NCBI GenBank assembly: GCA_027579435.1
Contig: JANBPK010001619.1
Coordinates: forward strand, 1 to 22,238
Length of the DNA: 22,238 bases
Reading direction: 5' to 3'
Source of the DNA: Candolleomyces eurysporus
Lineage: Eukaryota > Basidiomycota > Agaricomycetes > Agaricales > Psathyrellaceae
Part shown: one piece after another, positions 1 through 17,353 of the stretch
How positions within the stretch are numbered: position 1 is the stretch's first letter
How the letters are laid out: every line of letters starts with the position of its first letter
The notes under the pieces: model-generated
Database searches by the model: none
What the model saw: the letters and a program-made list of their open reading frames with translations, nothing else
What the model was told of the DNA's origin: nothing
Position numbers and translations under genes: made by a program

Positions 1-524
1 TACATGGGTATTGAATATTTGGACCTGGCCCAATATAGGATGCAGAAGGACCAAGTTGGCTGCAGCCTTGCCAACAAACCAGTCTCCGGCAGTGACATCA
101 ATCGGGGCACCATTCAGCGAATAAGGGTGCACCGCAGTCGACAGTATAGGAAAACGAGTAAATATCGCAAGCCCTGCACCCAAAGCACCTCTAACACGAG
201 GCGAGATTAGACTTGTTCATCCCACTGTCGGTAGAATCGCAGAGGACTCACCCATAGAAGAATTTGGAGTTGGGCAAGCGCTTCGCGAGACGCTCTTGCA
301 CCTTCTGGTAGTCTGCATAGACCCATATCTCCTGCAAAGCAATGATGTCGTGGTCCCCCTGAGACAATTCGTGGGCAATGGCCTCGATTCGTTCCTCTCG
401 GTTCTTGGAGACGAATTTGAGTCCCCTGGTGGCATATATAACTTTTAGCCAAGACGCTCAACGACGCTATTATTAGCACTTACCAACAGTTGAGACTCAA
501 GACTCGAAGCTGAGTGTCCGACAT
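1..524 (-). CDS. ISC1: ISC1-like inositol phosphosphingolipid phospholipase C / neutral sphingomyelinase, 5' part, cut by window edge
   Basis: Spliced model: exons 524-484, 425-252 and 190-1, separated by two GT...AG introns of 58 and 61 nt; the 3' end lies outside the window. The ATG at 524 is followed at once by the family's opening strand LRVLSLNCWGLK. Further signatures are the metal-binding glutamate in IIALQEIW, then GAGLAIFTRFPI, HPYSLNGAPIDV, GDWFVGKAA and FNTHV at the edge. These belong to the endonuclease/exonuclease/phosphatase-fold sphingomyelinases. In yeast Isc1 the Asp and Lys of the GDWFVGK-type P-loop-like motif are needed for activity, and both are present here. Family role: hydrolysis of complex sphingolipids to ceramide at membranes. 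The usual C-terminal transmembrane part cannot be seen. The gene is divergent from the NXT1-like gene, with 142 bp between start codons. Family assignment is firm; the exact substrate is inferred. Confidence 0.86.
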
Positions 525-666
525 TGTGTCAGGGAGCCAAGGGAGAATGCCTCGAGGGGACAACGGACCATTGCAGGTTATACCACCATCAAAAATCCGG
601 TGTTTTTTGCTGGACCGTCCGTGACATCAATATATTCTTCGCTCTTCACCTACAACCACGACGACG
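525..666. promoter_or_regulatory. short shared intergenic region between divergent ISC1-like and NXT1-like genes
   Basis: Only 142 bp separate the two divergent start codons, so promoters and 5' UTRs of both genes must share or overlap in this stretch unless there are upstream non-coding exons. I see no clear TATA box. This is an inference from spacing. Confidence 0.5.
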
Positions 667-1280
667 ATGACCACAGTACCTTCGACGACAACAACACTCA
701 CCCCCAGCGAGTGCGCCATGCTTCCTCTTCATTTACGGCTACAGTCCTTGGTGCTCAACTAAGCTCAGCATCGAAATTGCGACGCGCGCCGCCGACAACT
801 TTACGCGCCTCTACTACACAGCATATGATTCAGACACGAGGCTCGCGGAGTTGCCCCAGTTCTATCGACCATCGTCATCCTTGACGTGGAACGGGAAGCC
901 CTTTCAAGGCGTGGATGGCGTACGGAGCCTGATAAACGATATGCCTCCCACCAAGCATGAGGTCCAGTCATTCGATTGTCAACCCATTCCAGGTTAGCCT
1001 TTCTCTGGTATCTTATCAGGTGTTTACAGAAGAAAGGGTCTGACGACGCGGAATAGGGCCACAGCCTCCATCGCTGATGGTAACAGTCTCAGGCAATGTC
1101 ACCCATGGAAAAGGTCCAGCAGGAAACCCGCCCAACACTCCCGCAAAAACGGTCGATGGACAACCCCGCGTGTTCTCGCAAACATTCATGCTTCTTCCCG
1201 ATCCAACTGCGCCCCCGACGAAGCCAGGAGAAGTTGCCAAGTATTACATCAGCGCAGATTCGCTGAGATTTGTTGGCTAG
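667..1280 (+). CDS. NXT1: NTF2-related nuclear export protein NXT1/p15-like
   Basis: Spliced model: exons 667-710, 769-992 and 1057-1280, giving 163 residues and a TAG stop. The introns of 58 and 64 nt have GT...AG ends and keep frame. The product is one NTF2-like domain: an N-terminal helix (ATRAADNFTRLYYTAYDSD), a cone strand with LTWNGKPFQGVDGV, and a C-terminal sheet containing MVTVSGNV, RVFSQTFML and the closing YYISADSLRFV. That last motif matches p15/NXT1 rather than NTF2 itself. In animals and fungi p15-type proteins pair with TAP/Mex67-type receptors to export mRNA through the nuclear pore. The loop between the last strands (about residues 105-125) is longer and Pro/Gly-rich compared with my recollection of animal NXT1. 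Degraded copies of the 3' part lie at about 5690 and 10415. Confidence 0.86.
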
Positions 1281-1455
1281 TCACCAAGTCAAGGTGGAAA
1301 GGGACTCTGGGTCCCGATGCGATGAAATCATCAACAATCATACAAGTACGATGGCTCTGCAAGAGACTGTCACAATATTACTACATTTGCATCTACTGCA
1401 TTCAAAAATGTGCAACGAGAATTCGAAAACAAGAGGATGGCAACAATCCAGAGGA

Positions 1456-4400
1456 TTAACCAAACGTTTGACTCTGCAAAAAACGTCAGCATCAGGCGAG
1501 CAAGGAGCCAAATACTAATAGCACGTACCGATCGAGCACTGCGTTTGACTTTCGACAGCTGCCATTCGTCTGGTTTCTCGTACTTGTTGTACTTGTTGTA
1601 CACGGGTTCGATCTTCCCCTTCTTCTTGCGTTTACTGGTCTTGTTGGCATCTGCCACTTTGAAGAATTGCGGCGCTACCTCAACCAACCATTTAGGCTCG
1701 ATAGCGGTAACGTTGTGGCAGTACTCTCTTGTCGTCAGGATCAGTTCGTGGTAGATGAGCCACTCTGGGGCGCGCTTGGATAGTGCAGATGACGGGTGGA
1801 TGTAGACGGATGTCCCTTCGACAACTGTCTTGTACCCTTCCTGTGGATCCTTCTTGGCGGCATTACGGAAGAAGCCAGAGCAAATGGCTCTTCTCACTTT
1901 GTTGTAATCACGACCCGCAGACAAAATATCGTGTTTATACCTGTAAATTTTGGTAAGTAATCTATCAGAGCCTCGAGAAAACAAACGAGCATACCTGTCC
2001 ATGATACCCAACAGCTGCTTCCGGACATCATGTGCTCTCCTCATACTTCTCGCCTGGATGAAGTTCTCGTAACACCACGGGTTGGAAAAGTTGGCGTTCT
2101 TCCATCCATTGTAAACCGTCAACAGCGTCAAATGATCTCCTTCGGGTTGATGGAACTTGGCCTTCTTCGAATCCGCCTGCGCCTGCTTCTCCTTGGGTCG
2201 ATAAAACACGCTCTGCACCGAAAGCATCGCAACAATCGAGAGGATCTCCTCAGAGCACCCCAGTTCTACAGAGGCAATCAACATCTTGGCGAGAGGCGGT
2301 TCCATAGGGAAATCAGCCATCTTGCGACCGGGACGCGTCAACAGCCCTTCGTCATCCAATGCGGACAGCGCATAGAGACCTTCCAAAGCTGCAAGCATGG
2401 TTTGCGCTGGTGGAGGGTCCATGAAGTCGAAGCTGAGAAGATCGTTGATCCCCATTGCCTTCAGTTGCAAGATGGTCGAGGAAAGATTCGTGCGCTGGAT
2501 ATCGGGTATCGAGTTGGGAAGCATCTCGTTCCGGTACGCAGCTTCAGTATACAGCCGATAGCATTTTCCAGGTCCTGTTCGACCGGCACGTCCAGCACGT
2601 TGTCGGGCTTGCGCTTGGGAGATGGGCATCACGACAAGCGAGTCCATGCCCAACCGCGGATCGTAAGCGTTTTGCTTGGAGAATCCGGGATCGATGACAT
2701 AGTAGATACCGGGGATGGTTAAACTCGTCTCAGCGACATTCGTCGCGATGACAACTTTTCGAGAACCTGGAGGGGTGGGTTCAAAGACACGGGATTGTAC
2801 TTCGGATGGTAGGGCGGAATAGATGGGTAGGATAAGAAGTTCGGGAACCTTGGGACCCAAGGCTTTCATTCGCTCGAAAAGGATTTCGCAGGCTGTGTCG
2901 ATTTCTTCTTGACCGGTTAAAAAGAGCAGGATATCGCCCGGGGGTTCGGAAAGATGAATTTGCATGACGGTGATCAATGATGCGTCGAGGTAGTCAGACT
3001 CTGGTTCTTTGGTATACATGGTCTCCACTGGATATGTTCGACCTGGGATAGTGAAGATGGGACAGCCAAAGAAGTATTTGGAAAATTTTTCGGCATCCAG
3101 AGTTGCAGACGTGACAATGAGCCTGAAGTCTGGGCGTTTCTTAATGACCTCTGTGGAGATGTCAGCACGCTGAGGTCGTTAAGGTGATAAGTGAGCTTAC
3201 TCTTCAAGAGAGCAAACAAGACATCTGTTGCGACTGTCCGGTCATGAACGTCATCAAGCATAATGACCGAGTATTGGCTACATAGAGGGTCGATCAAGTA
3301 TTCTCGCTGCAGCATACCGTCCGTCATGTACTTGATCCTGGTTTCGGGACTCGTGCAATCCTCGAAACGGATCGTGTATCCGACTTCCTGACCAAGCCGA
3401 CAGCCAACTTCCTCTGACACACGTTTGGCAACTGATATGGCCGCAACACGACGAGGTTGAGTACACCCAATCCGGCCTCTATCTGCATATCCACTCTCTG
3501 CAAGATATTGTACCATCTGTGTTGTCTTGCCCGAGCCAGTATCACCTACAACAATGAGAACTTGATGCTGCACAAAGTCAAAGCACTGGTATACACATTT
3601 TTAGATTCGAAAAACGTACCTCATCGATAGCTTTGAGTAGAGGTTCCCGCATTTTGTAAATAGGTAGCGAGCGTCGTTGATCTTGGATACTGAGGTTGGT
3701 GATTTCACCAAACGTAGTAGCCTTGTTGAAGCTTGACCCCTTCCATGAAGGGACGACACCGGGCTTTTGACTCGGAAGGTCTCCACGAAGGTCCTGAGCG
3801 AAAGCCTTGTCCGTATCCTTGGACATAGGGTCCAACCAAGGCTGACTGAAGTCGCGGGCTTGTGAGTCAGCTTCTGCATTTGCCTCCTGCTGCCAAAGCT
3901 CTCTTCGTTTGGCGAGAGCAGCACCGGCGAGGGCTGCGCGGTTGAGCGACCCATCCGGAGCTTTCACGATCTTGACGGGACTGAGCTCGAGTGTGCGTTT
4001 CGTCTGGCCAGCGAGGAACGAAGGCTCGTCTCCCCTGACTTCTATATCCAATTCCTCCTCAGTTTTGGCATGAACAGTTGGGTGCAAGTCTTCCTCGAGC
4101 TCTGGATAGTCGGCGGGATCGAGTTGACCAGTCGAGATCAGTTGTTTGAGCTCCCATCGTTCCGAAGACGTCAGACGCTTGGTCGTCCGGCCAGCAAGGA
4201 ACGGAGGCTCATCTTCCCTGACTTCGATTTTCAACTTTTCCTCGATTTCGGTCCCAAGCGTTAGGTTATGCAAGGCTTCCTCGAGCTCTGAATGTGAAGA
4301 TTTGGCCGGATCAAGTTGATCGGATGAGTGTAGCGACTTCCGTCTGTCCTCCTCCAACTCTGCCTCTGACTTGATCCTAAGGTGAGGTGTAAGATCTCGG

Positions 4401-5254
4401 CCGGTGGTCTGGTCGACATCTTTCATCGACAACCCGATACGTGTGCCAGCAGCACTCATAACCTTGACCTTGACCGGCTGGCCCTTGCTCAGCAAATCCT
4501 GCGCGGAATTGGCTCTGGCTCCACTCTGTATATTTGAAACGTGAACCATACCTATCAAAAGCTCAGTAAGAACGTAGAAAGCACGAAAGAATCTGGCATA
4601 CCCTCGACCCGACCAGCTATTCCTTCCAACGTCACAAACGCGCCAAAGTCTTTGATCCCGGACACCTTCCCGTTGTAAATTTTGAACAGTACAGGCCGTT
4701 CGTCGATTTCCCTCTGCGGACGCCTACCATCCTGTCTATCACGTTTTGGACCAAGACTATGTCCTCTTCTTGGTGATGGAAGCTGCGACCATCTCTGTTT
4801 TGTTGAAGGACGGTCCGTGTGCACTGGCCCCTTGCGACCAGTAACAATATCCGCAAGTTCCTTCAAAAACACATCATCCGACACAGCTTCTTGCTCTTTA
4901 TTGTGAATTGCTAACCCCGGAAACATTCGTCTCTTCCTCTCTGCGTCTGTCAGGGAGGCCGGAGCTGCGTCGCCGACATCGTCGCTCGACCTTGCCCGGG
5001 CCNTTTTTCTTGTGCTTAGGATGCATAGTCATGATGAGTCGGTGAACGTTCTCGACGAAAGAGTCAGGAAAGCCAGCTTCCATGTCTTTTAGTGTCTGCT
5101 TGAAGGTGGGCAGGTCGGCATTGGATTGCTCGTGCAGTGAAATGACGAATTCCGCGAGAGTCTTGTCATTGAAGCCAATGTAGTTGTTGATTTCCTGAGT
5201 GATCTTGGCGACAAGGTTCAGGAGTTCCAAATTGAAGAGGTCATCGTCTGCCAT
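1456..5254 (-). CDS. PRP22: Prp22/DHX8-like RNA helicase, copy A (DDVH variant)
   Basis: Exons 5254-4602, 4551-3620, 3567-3201, 3150-1995, 1940-1529 and 1473-1456; introns of 50, 52, 50, 54 and 55 nt match those of copies B and C. The product is about 1178 residues if the N at 5003 is ignored; counting N as a base breaks the frame, while leaving it out makes the local insertion exactly 6 bp and restores it. Domain order: Prp22 N-terminal helical domain, charged linker, S1 RNA-binding domain ([18 protein letters not shown]), second linker, two RecA domains, HA2 and C-terminal OB-fold. [23 protein letters not shown] and [10 protein letters not shown] are intact. Motif II reads DDVHD instead of DEAHE (about residues 633-637), so the catalytic glutamate is Asp. 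The RS tract is eroded. A 9-bp duplication (1581-1598) adds NKY near the C terminus. Prp22 normally releases spliced mRNA from the spliceosome; whether this copy does is doubtful. Confidence 0.9.
5003..5003. other. ambiguous base that breaks the frame of helicase copy A
   Basis: The sequence reads CCCGGGCCN followed by five T's. Compared with copy B the insertion is 7 bp with N and 6 bp without it. Leaving N out gives [13 protein letters not shown] in frame, matching the KHKKKARSSEN of copy B. The N is probably a spurious homopolymer call, so copy A should not be called a pseudogene on this basis. Confidence 0.8.
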
Positions 5255-6131
5255 GGTGAAAAGTCAAGAAGGGTGAGTAGAGGTGGAGAACTTGGGCTCC
5301 TCGCATCGAGTTCTAGTAGTAAATGTTTTCCCAACACCACCGGCCGTGACTTCTGTCCTCGAGGCTAGCCGTCGAATCTCCGACTCTCCACCCATTGCAA
5401 TCCTTTACGGAACTCGTTGAATTTGACCCTAGCTCTAGCACTACTGACCACCCGCTTGAATTTCTTTCAACCTCCAGCCTCTCCTGGGCTCGAGGAATTG
5501 CACTGTCAATTACAAGCATATTTTGCTAGTCAATTTAATGGCATTCTGACAGTAATGGACAATTGCACAGGATTGGCGAAATGTTGACTGCGGTTCTAGG
5601 ACAATCTCAACTCTCATGTGGTGTATGAATTCTTGAGCGAAACTGGAATGATTAGAGCGTACTTCTGGTCCGTTACGTTGTGCAACCTTTCCCTAATAAT
5701 TCACCAGCTTTGCGAGAAGAAAGTGTTCAACGACGCAGGATAGGGCGACAACCTGCACGTTAATGGTAACAGTTTCCAGCCCCATGGAAAAGGCCTAGGT
5801 TCAGGAGGAAACCCTTCAACACACCACAAAAACAGTCGATGGACAACCCCGCGTGTACTCGCAAACGTTCATACTTCTTCCTTTCCAACCGCGCCCCCAT
5901 CGAAGCCAGGAGAAATAGCCAAGTACTGTATAAGTGCAGATTCGCTGAGATTTGTTCGCTAGTCGAGGCGGAAAGCAGATTCGTGTCTTGATGCGATGAA
6001 GCATCAACGGTTATATAGTATGACAATGGCTCTGCACAAGACTGTAACAACATTACTACATCTACATCTACTATATTCAAAAGTATGCAACAATAATCCG
6101 AAAAAAAAGAGGACGACAACAATCCAGAGGA
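5255..6131. other. 877-bp spacer between helicase copies B and A
   Basis: This stretch holds the 5' flank and presumed promoter of copy A, a decayed NXT1 relic (listed separately) and the 3' flank of copy B. It aligns along its length with 9948-10824, which is also 877 bp despite indels. Near 5330-5470 the minus strand resembles a short coding segment that is open in the sister spacer but frameshifted here. I see no intact gene. Confidence 0.7.
5690..5962 (+). pseudogene. decayed NXT1 3' relic 1
   Basis: From the intron 2 equivalent onward this matches the NXT1-like gene at about 1020-1280. Shared landmarks are the acceptor context GACGCAGGATAG, ATGGTAACAGTTTCC, AAAACAGTCGATGGACAACC, CGCAAACGTTCAT and the end GATTCGCTGAGATTTGTT with a TAG at 5960. 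A 1-bp deletion before ATGGTAACAG, a deletion before CCCATGGAAAAGG and a nearby TAG destroy the frame. Upstream (about 5600-5690) weak similarity to exon 2 may persist. It was carried along with the helicase duplication. Confidence 0.8.
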
Positions 6132-9947
<3,816 letters not shown>

Positions 9948-10824
9948 GGTGAAGCGTGAAGAAAGGTAGGTAGGGTGGGAGAACTTTGGATTCTCGCATC
10001 GAGTTCTGGCAAATGTCTTCCCAACACACCGCCAGTTCTAACTTCTCTCGCTGTCCCAGAGGCTAGCCGTCGAATCTCCGACTCTTCACGCTTCTGGAAT
10101 CCTTCCCGTAATTCGTTGAATTCGAACCTGGCTCTAGCACTACTGACCACCCGTTTCTTTCAACCTCCTCGTTCCCTGCAGCTCCGGGGCTCGAGGAATT
10201 GCTTTGTTAATAACAAGCATATCTTGGTTGTCAATTTAATGGCATTCTGAGGGCAGAAATGGATAATTGAACAGGATTGGCGAGATGTTAACTGTGTAGC
10301 TCTAGGTCAATCTCAATTCTCATGCAATGATGTACGAATTCTCGAGCGAAACTGGAATGATCAAAGCGTAATTCTGGTCCGTTACGTTGTGCAGCCTTTC
10401 CCCAGTAACTCATCAGCTTTGTGAGGAGAAAGGGTTCAACGACGCAGGATAGGGCGACAACCTGCACGTTAATGGTAACAGTTTCCAGCCTATGGAAAAG
10501 GTCAAGTAGGAAACCACCCACAAAAACAGTTGATGGACAACCCCACATGTACTCGCAAACGTCGATGCTTCTTCCCATCTAACCGCGCCCCCATGGAATC
10601 CAGGAGAAATGGCCAAGTACTATATAAGTGCAGATTCGCTGAGATTTGTTCGCATGTCGAGGCAAAAAGCAGATTCGTGTTTTAATGCGATGAGGCATCA
10701 ACGGTTATAAAGTATGATAATGGCTCTGCACAAGACTGTAACAACATTACTATCTCTACATCTACTGTACTCAAAAGTATGCAACAAGAATCCGAAAAAA
10801 AGAGGATGGCAACAATCCAGAGGA
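9948..10824. other. 877-bp spacer between helicase copies C and B
   Basis: This is the sister of the 5255-6131 spacer. It carries the 5' flank of copy B, an NXT1 relic and the 3' flank of copy C. On the minus strand between about 10150 and 10000 there is an open stretch with protein-like composition (SSARARFEFNELREGFQKRE, then IRRLASGTARE) just upstream of the copy B start. It has no convincing start and I do not recognise it. It is frameshifted by 1 bp in the other spacer and absent before copy C. It may be a remnant of a gene broken by the duplication, or chance. Confidence 0.6.
10415..10654 (+). pseudogene. decayed NXT1 3' relic 2
   Basis: This is the same relic as at 5690-5962. Matches to NXT1 intron 2 and exon 3 include GAGAAAGGGTTCAACGACGC, TTAATGGTAACAGTTTCC, AAAAACAGTTGATGGACAACC and GATTCGCTGAGATTTGTT. 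It carries further deletions, including loss of most of the Pro/Gly loop, and the normal stop has become CGCATG. It cannot encode an NXT1 domain. Shared lesions with relic 1 suggest that decay began before the second duplication step, or that the spacers were homogenised. Confidence 0.8.
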
Positions 10825-14534
<3,710 letters not shown>

Positions 14535-14765
14535 GGTGAAGAGTGAAGGAGGGTGGAGGTTCGGAGAAAACGAGTCCAAGTTGCTCATTTCAAATTCCAG
14601 TGCACCAACTCAGCAGGCTGAGTCAGCTGCACCGCCACTCGTCTCGAGTCGAATACGCGATGTGGCGTTTGCCAAATCTCGAGGATGGATAGAATTACAG
14701 TGGCTGTTATACATCCATAGAAATACAGTGAAGCCCAAGTTAATTATACTGATACAATGGCCGTC
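14535..14765. promoter_or_regulatory. 5' flank of helicase copy C and 3' flank of nicotinamidase
   Basis: These 231 bp separate two minus-strand genes. Only the first 40-50 bp before the copy C ATG resemble the flanks of copies A and B; the rest is unrelated. Copy C therefore has a different promoter region from the other two. No TATA box is obvious. Confidence 0.45.
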
Positions 14766-15495
14766 TCAAGCCAATCTCTTCTTGACATCCTCCGTCTTCG
14801 TGAACCGAACCCCCTTATCCTTCATCTGGTTCCAAGCAACCTCATCTTGCGAAATACTCTTCACAGCATCCACCACAACCCAAGTCCTAAACCCATATTC
14901 CACCGAATCCAACGCCGTATACTTGACACAAAANGTCCCCCGCCAACCCCACATAAAAAACATCCGTCACCCCTCTCTCATTCAAGATCCCGGGGAGGTC
15001 AGTCTCGCTCCTGCCCCAGATATCCTTGAAGCCCGAGTACGACTCGATGCTGGGATGCGTGCCCTTCATAATCGTCGCATCAAACCGATCCTCCACCAGC
15101 CCAGGAATAAACTCCGCCCCACCCGTATCGGCCACACAATGCACAGGCCAAAGCATCTGCTCCTTCCCCAGCAGCTCCTTCGCGTCCTCCGGGTGGTAGA
15201 TCACAATCTTCGCAAACTCGGGTTTCTCATGTGTCTTTGCAAAGGAGACGTGGTCGGTGGGATGGCGGTCCCGGGTCGCGATCCTAGCTTCGAATTTCGC
15301 GAGCTGGATGAGGTCGTTCACTTGGGGGAGGATGCTTGCTCCGCCCGGCACAGGCAGCGACCCGGTGACGAAATCGTTCTGCATATCGATTACCACCAGG
15401 GCGGGGTGGAACGGTTTGCCGTCATCAGGAATGGCCTCTGTTTCCGGCTCGTAGGGACTCGGAGCCTGAGGAGGAGGGTCGGTATGAGTCGCCAT
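14766..15495 (-). CDS. PNC1: nicotinamidase (PNC1-like), isochorismatase fold
   Basis: Single exon of 242 residues if the N at 14934 is treated as extra; otherwise the frame breaks just before the active-site cysteine. Without it the text reads GLAGDFCVKYTALDS, the standard nicotinamidase cysteine loop. Catalytic triad by comparison with yeast Pnc1: Asp37 in LVVIDMQNDF, Lys144 in IMKGTHP, Cys189 in DFCVKYTA. Metal ligands: Asp76 and His78 in RDRHPTDHVSFAK, and His119 in WPVHC. The enzyme deamidates nicotinamide to nicotinate in the NAD salvage (Preiss-Handler) pathway and relieves nicotinamide inhibition of sirtuins. The N-terminal 28 residues are a Pro/Glu-rich extension. The family's usual Trp after RD in RDWHP is Arg here. 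The gene is complete and lies 231 bp upstream of helicase copy C on the same strand. Confidence 0.94.
14934..14934. other. ambiguous base that breaks the nicotinamidase frame
   Basis: On the minus strand the reading is GGGGGAC, N, TTTTGTGTC. Dropping N gives GAC TTT TGT GTC (Asp-Phe-Cys-Val), joining the N- and C-terminal parts of a perfect family member at the catalytic cysteine. It is very likely a homopolymer consensus error rather than a mutation. Confidence 0.88.
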
Positions 15496-16034
15496 GATAA
15501 GCTATAATTAACAAGTAACCGGCGCGCCAGAGCGGGTCTGACATAGTGGATTTCACCAAATTCTCACCCTCGATCGACTGGATAGCACACGAAATCGGCT
15601 GGTTTTTTGGTCTTACTCATGGTGTTAGACAGTGTACCTGGGCGGATACGCGGAATGGGACCACCCGCCACCAGCAACCGAAGGGGTTCGTAATGAATAT
15701 GACATTTGGGCGCTACAACCAATGGGGGAGCCATGGATACCATAAAAGCCGTGACACGAGGACCAGACCATGATGAAGACATATAATAGAATAAGATGTA
15801 ATAGTGTAGGGGAGCGGTGAGTTGATATGCTGATGTAGTGACGGTGACGGTAATAACGACAATGAATGCTGGGAAACACATGTACAATTTGACATTGAAT
15901 GGAAACAATGCGATGGATGAATCAATGAAATGAGAACGAAAAGAGAATCTAGGCATGCCAGTCAGCTCCGGGACTCGATCAACGAGTATAATAAATCAAG
16001 CTTACAAGTTATAAAAACAAATGGGGAAGGGCAA
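15496..16034. other. 539-bp intergenic region, no gene seen
   Basis: It lies between the nicotinamidase start and the stop of the membrane-protein gene, both on the minus strand, so it should hold the nicotinamidase promoter and the neighbour's 3' UTR. Short open frames here have no recognisable motif, and I see no RNA gene. Confidence 0.5.
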
Positions 16035-17353
16035 TTATTGAACCTTCACCTCAAAGCCAAGTCTTGGTGACCAATCTTCACTTGCAGACCTCCTCTTTGG
16101 AATGGCTCTCCGCGTCTTGGGAGACCCGGGTATGACATGATCTCCCTGACTACCCTCCCGGCCACGAGTATGACTTGGCGAGTCGGGAGTGGAAGGACGT
16201 GACAAATCGTCCTCGAACTGAGGGAGACGTCGTAAATACGCAGAGTAAGAGTCATCAGGTAATTGAGGCGGCGTCGCGAAATACGGAGCTTCGTAAGGCA
16301 TGGTCCTGGGTATCGGTGTCGAGGTCCGTCTCTGGGCTTTTTTGGAAAGAGAGAAGGTTGGGCAAGATGCCGAGGCTGACGAGTTGGAGGATGCCTTGCT
16401 GGATGTAGACTGTTTGGAACAGGAAACAGCACTACCCGTAGATAGGGTTGAAGCGGTCTCCAGACAAGCGAGGGGATCCGCCGTCTGACCTTTCTTATGA
16501 TGTGACCAAGGTGGGACAAAGGTATGAGATTTCTTGGAACACGAGGCAAGAGGTTCTTCTTCCTTGCTCAGGTCTGGAAGAGTCGGTAATTCAGGCGTAT
16601 GTTCGGCGGAATTACGCTTGCGTTTGGAAAAGGTGAACCGAAGCTTACGAAAAACTGGGGTCGAGGGTCTACCCTGAGCAGGGGCACTCGACGGGCGGGG
16701 AGGTTGGGAGAGGATGAACGGAGAAAGCTGGTCTTCCGAAGGAGGGGTTGGGAGGTTGGGAGGGTGAAGTGAGGATGTCGATGAGCGTGGACTGCTCGTC
16801 ACGACAGTTGAGAATAGCTCGCTGTGCGATGGTGGCGATAGGTGGATCTGATCTTCTCCCAAAATCGTTGTTTCCAGAGGTGCTGAGTTTCGACGAATGG
16901 GAGTAGGCTGGGTGTCAGCAAACGAAACATGTCTAGGAAGTGTCGGGATCGGACGCGAAACAAGTATCGGTGTCGGCGGCAGGGGGAGCGAACGACGCTT
17001 CGATTTTGAGGCTGCTGCTACCTTGTGCTTGTGCTCAGCAGAACGCGTCCGACGATGGCCTTTACCAGGGCGAGGGTGATTTATATCCGCGTTGGGAGGG
17101 GGCGGAGGGACGATGCTGGGCAGAACCCAGCTGAATCCTATCACGAATAAACTCTGGGAGGGGAGATTAGATTNGGGTCGGCTGGGGGGTATGAGGGATT
17201 ACGCACGAGACCGAAGCCCAGAGAGCTCAACGCCCTGGCTGATAGGATGATGAAAAAGGACTCGGTCCAGTGTGGCGGGTGATCATCGACGCGTTTGCGG
17301 GCGGGGAGCACATCGGACGGCATGGCGATGAGAGGCTTTACTTCAAGAGACAT
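16035..17353 (-). CDS. unrecognised membrane-anchored, Ser/Pro-rich protein
   Basis: Two exons, 17353-17207 and 17153-16035, give 421 residues; the intron (53 nt, GTGCGT...CCCAG) contains an N that does not affect coding. The splice joins LSSLGFGL to SLFVIGFSWVLPSIV, making one hydrophobic region (about residues 33-64, with an Arg at 40) that could cross a membrane once or twice. After it comes a Pro run and a long tail rich in Ser, Pro, Thr and basic patches, probably disordered. The tail contains RHVSFAD (123-129), which resembles the RVxF motif that docks protein phosphatase 1, and several RRxS sites suited to basophilic kinases (RRNSAP, KRRSLP, KRRSAS). No enzyme domain is visible. No family is assigned; a membrane-tethered regulatory or scaffold protein is only a guess. 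Confidence 0.72.

Noticed and set aside
600..884. Plus-strand open frame starting MFFAGPSV
   Set aside because: It overlaps the NXT1 exons in another frame; the spliced NXT1 model explains the region with a conserved domain.
2030..2722. Long plus-strand open frame opposite helicase copy A, with a similar one at 6726-7502
   Set aside because: It lies wholly antisense to the conserved helicase exon 4, has no known motif, and recurs in all copies only because the coding strand is conserved. Treated as a reading-frame shadow.
4898..5254. Copy A as a frameshifted pseudogene
   Set aside because: The only break coincides with the N at 5003, and dropping that position restores the frame over all exons. 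The altered motif II is a separate matter.
14535..14588. Upstream start giving an 18-residue extension of copy C
   Set aside because: The extension is not conserved in copies A and B, and all three align at MAD(D/N)DLFNLE, which matches the DHX8 N-terminal domain.
15546..15956. Overlapping short frames on both strands between nicotinamidase and the membrane-protein gene
   Set aside because: No family signature, no conserved start context, and the stretch is expected to be promoter and 3' UTR.
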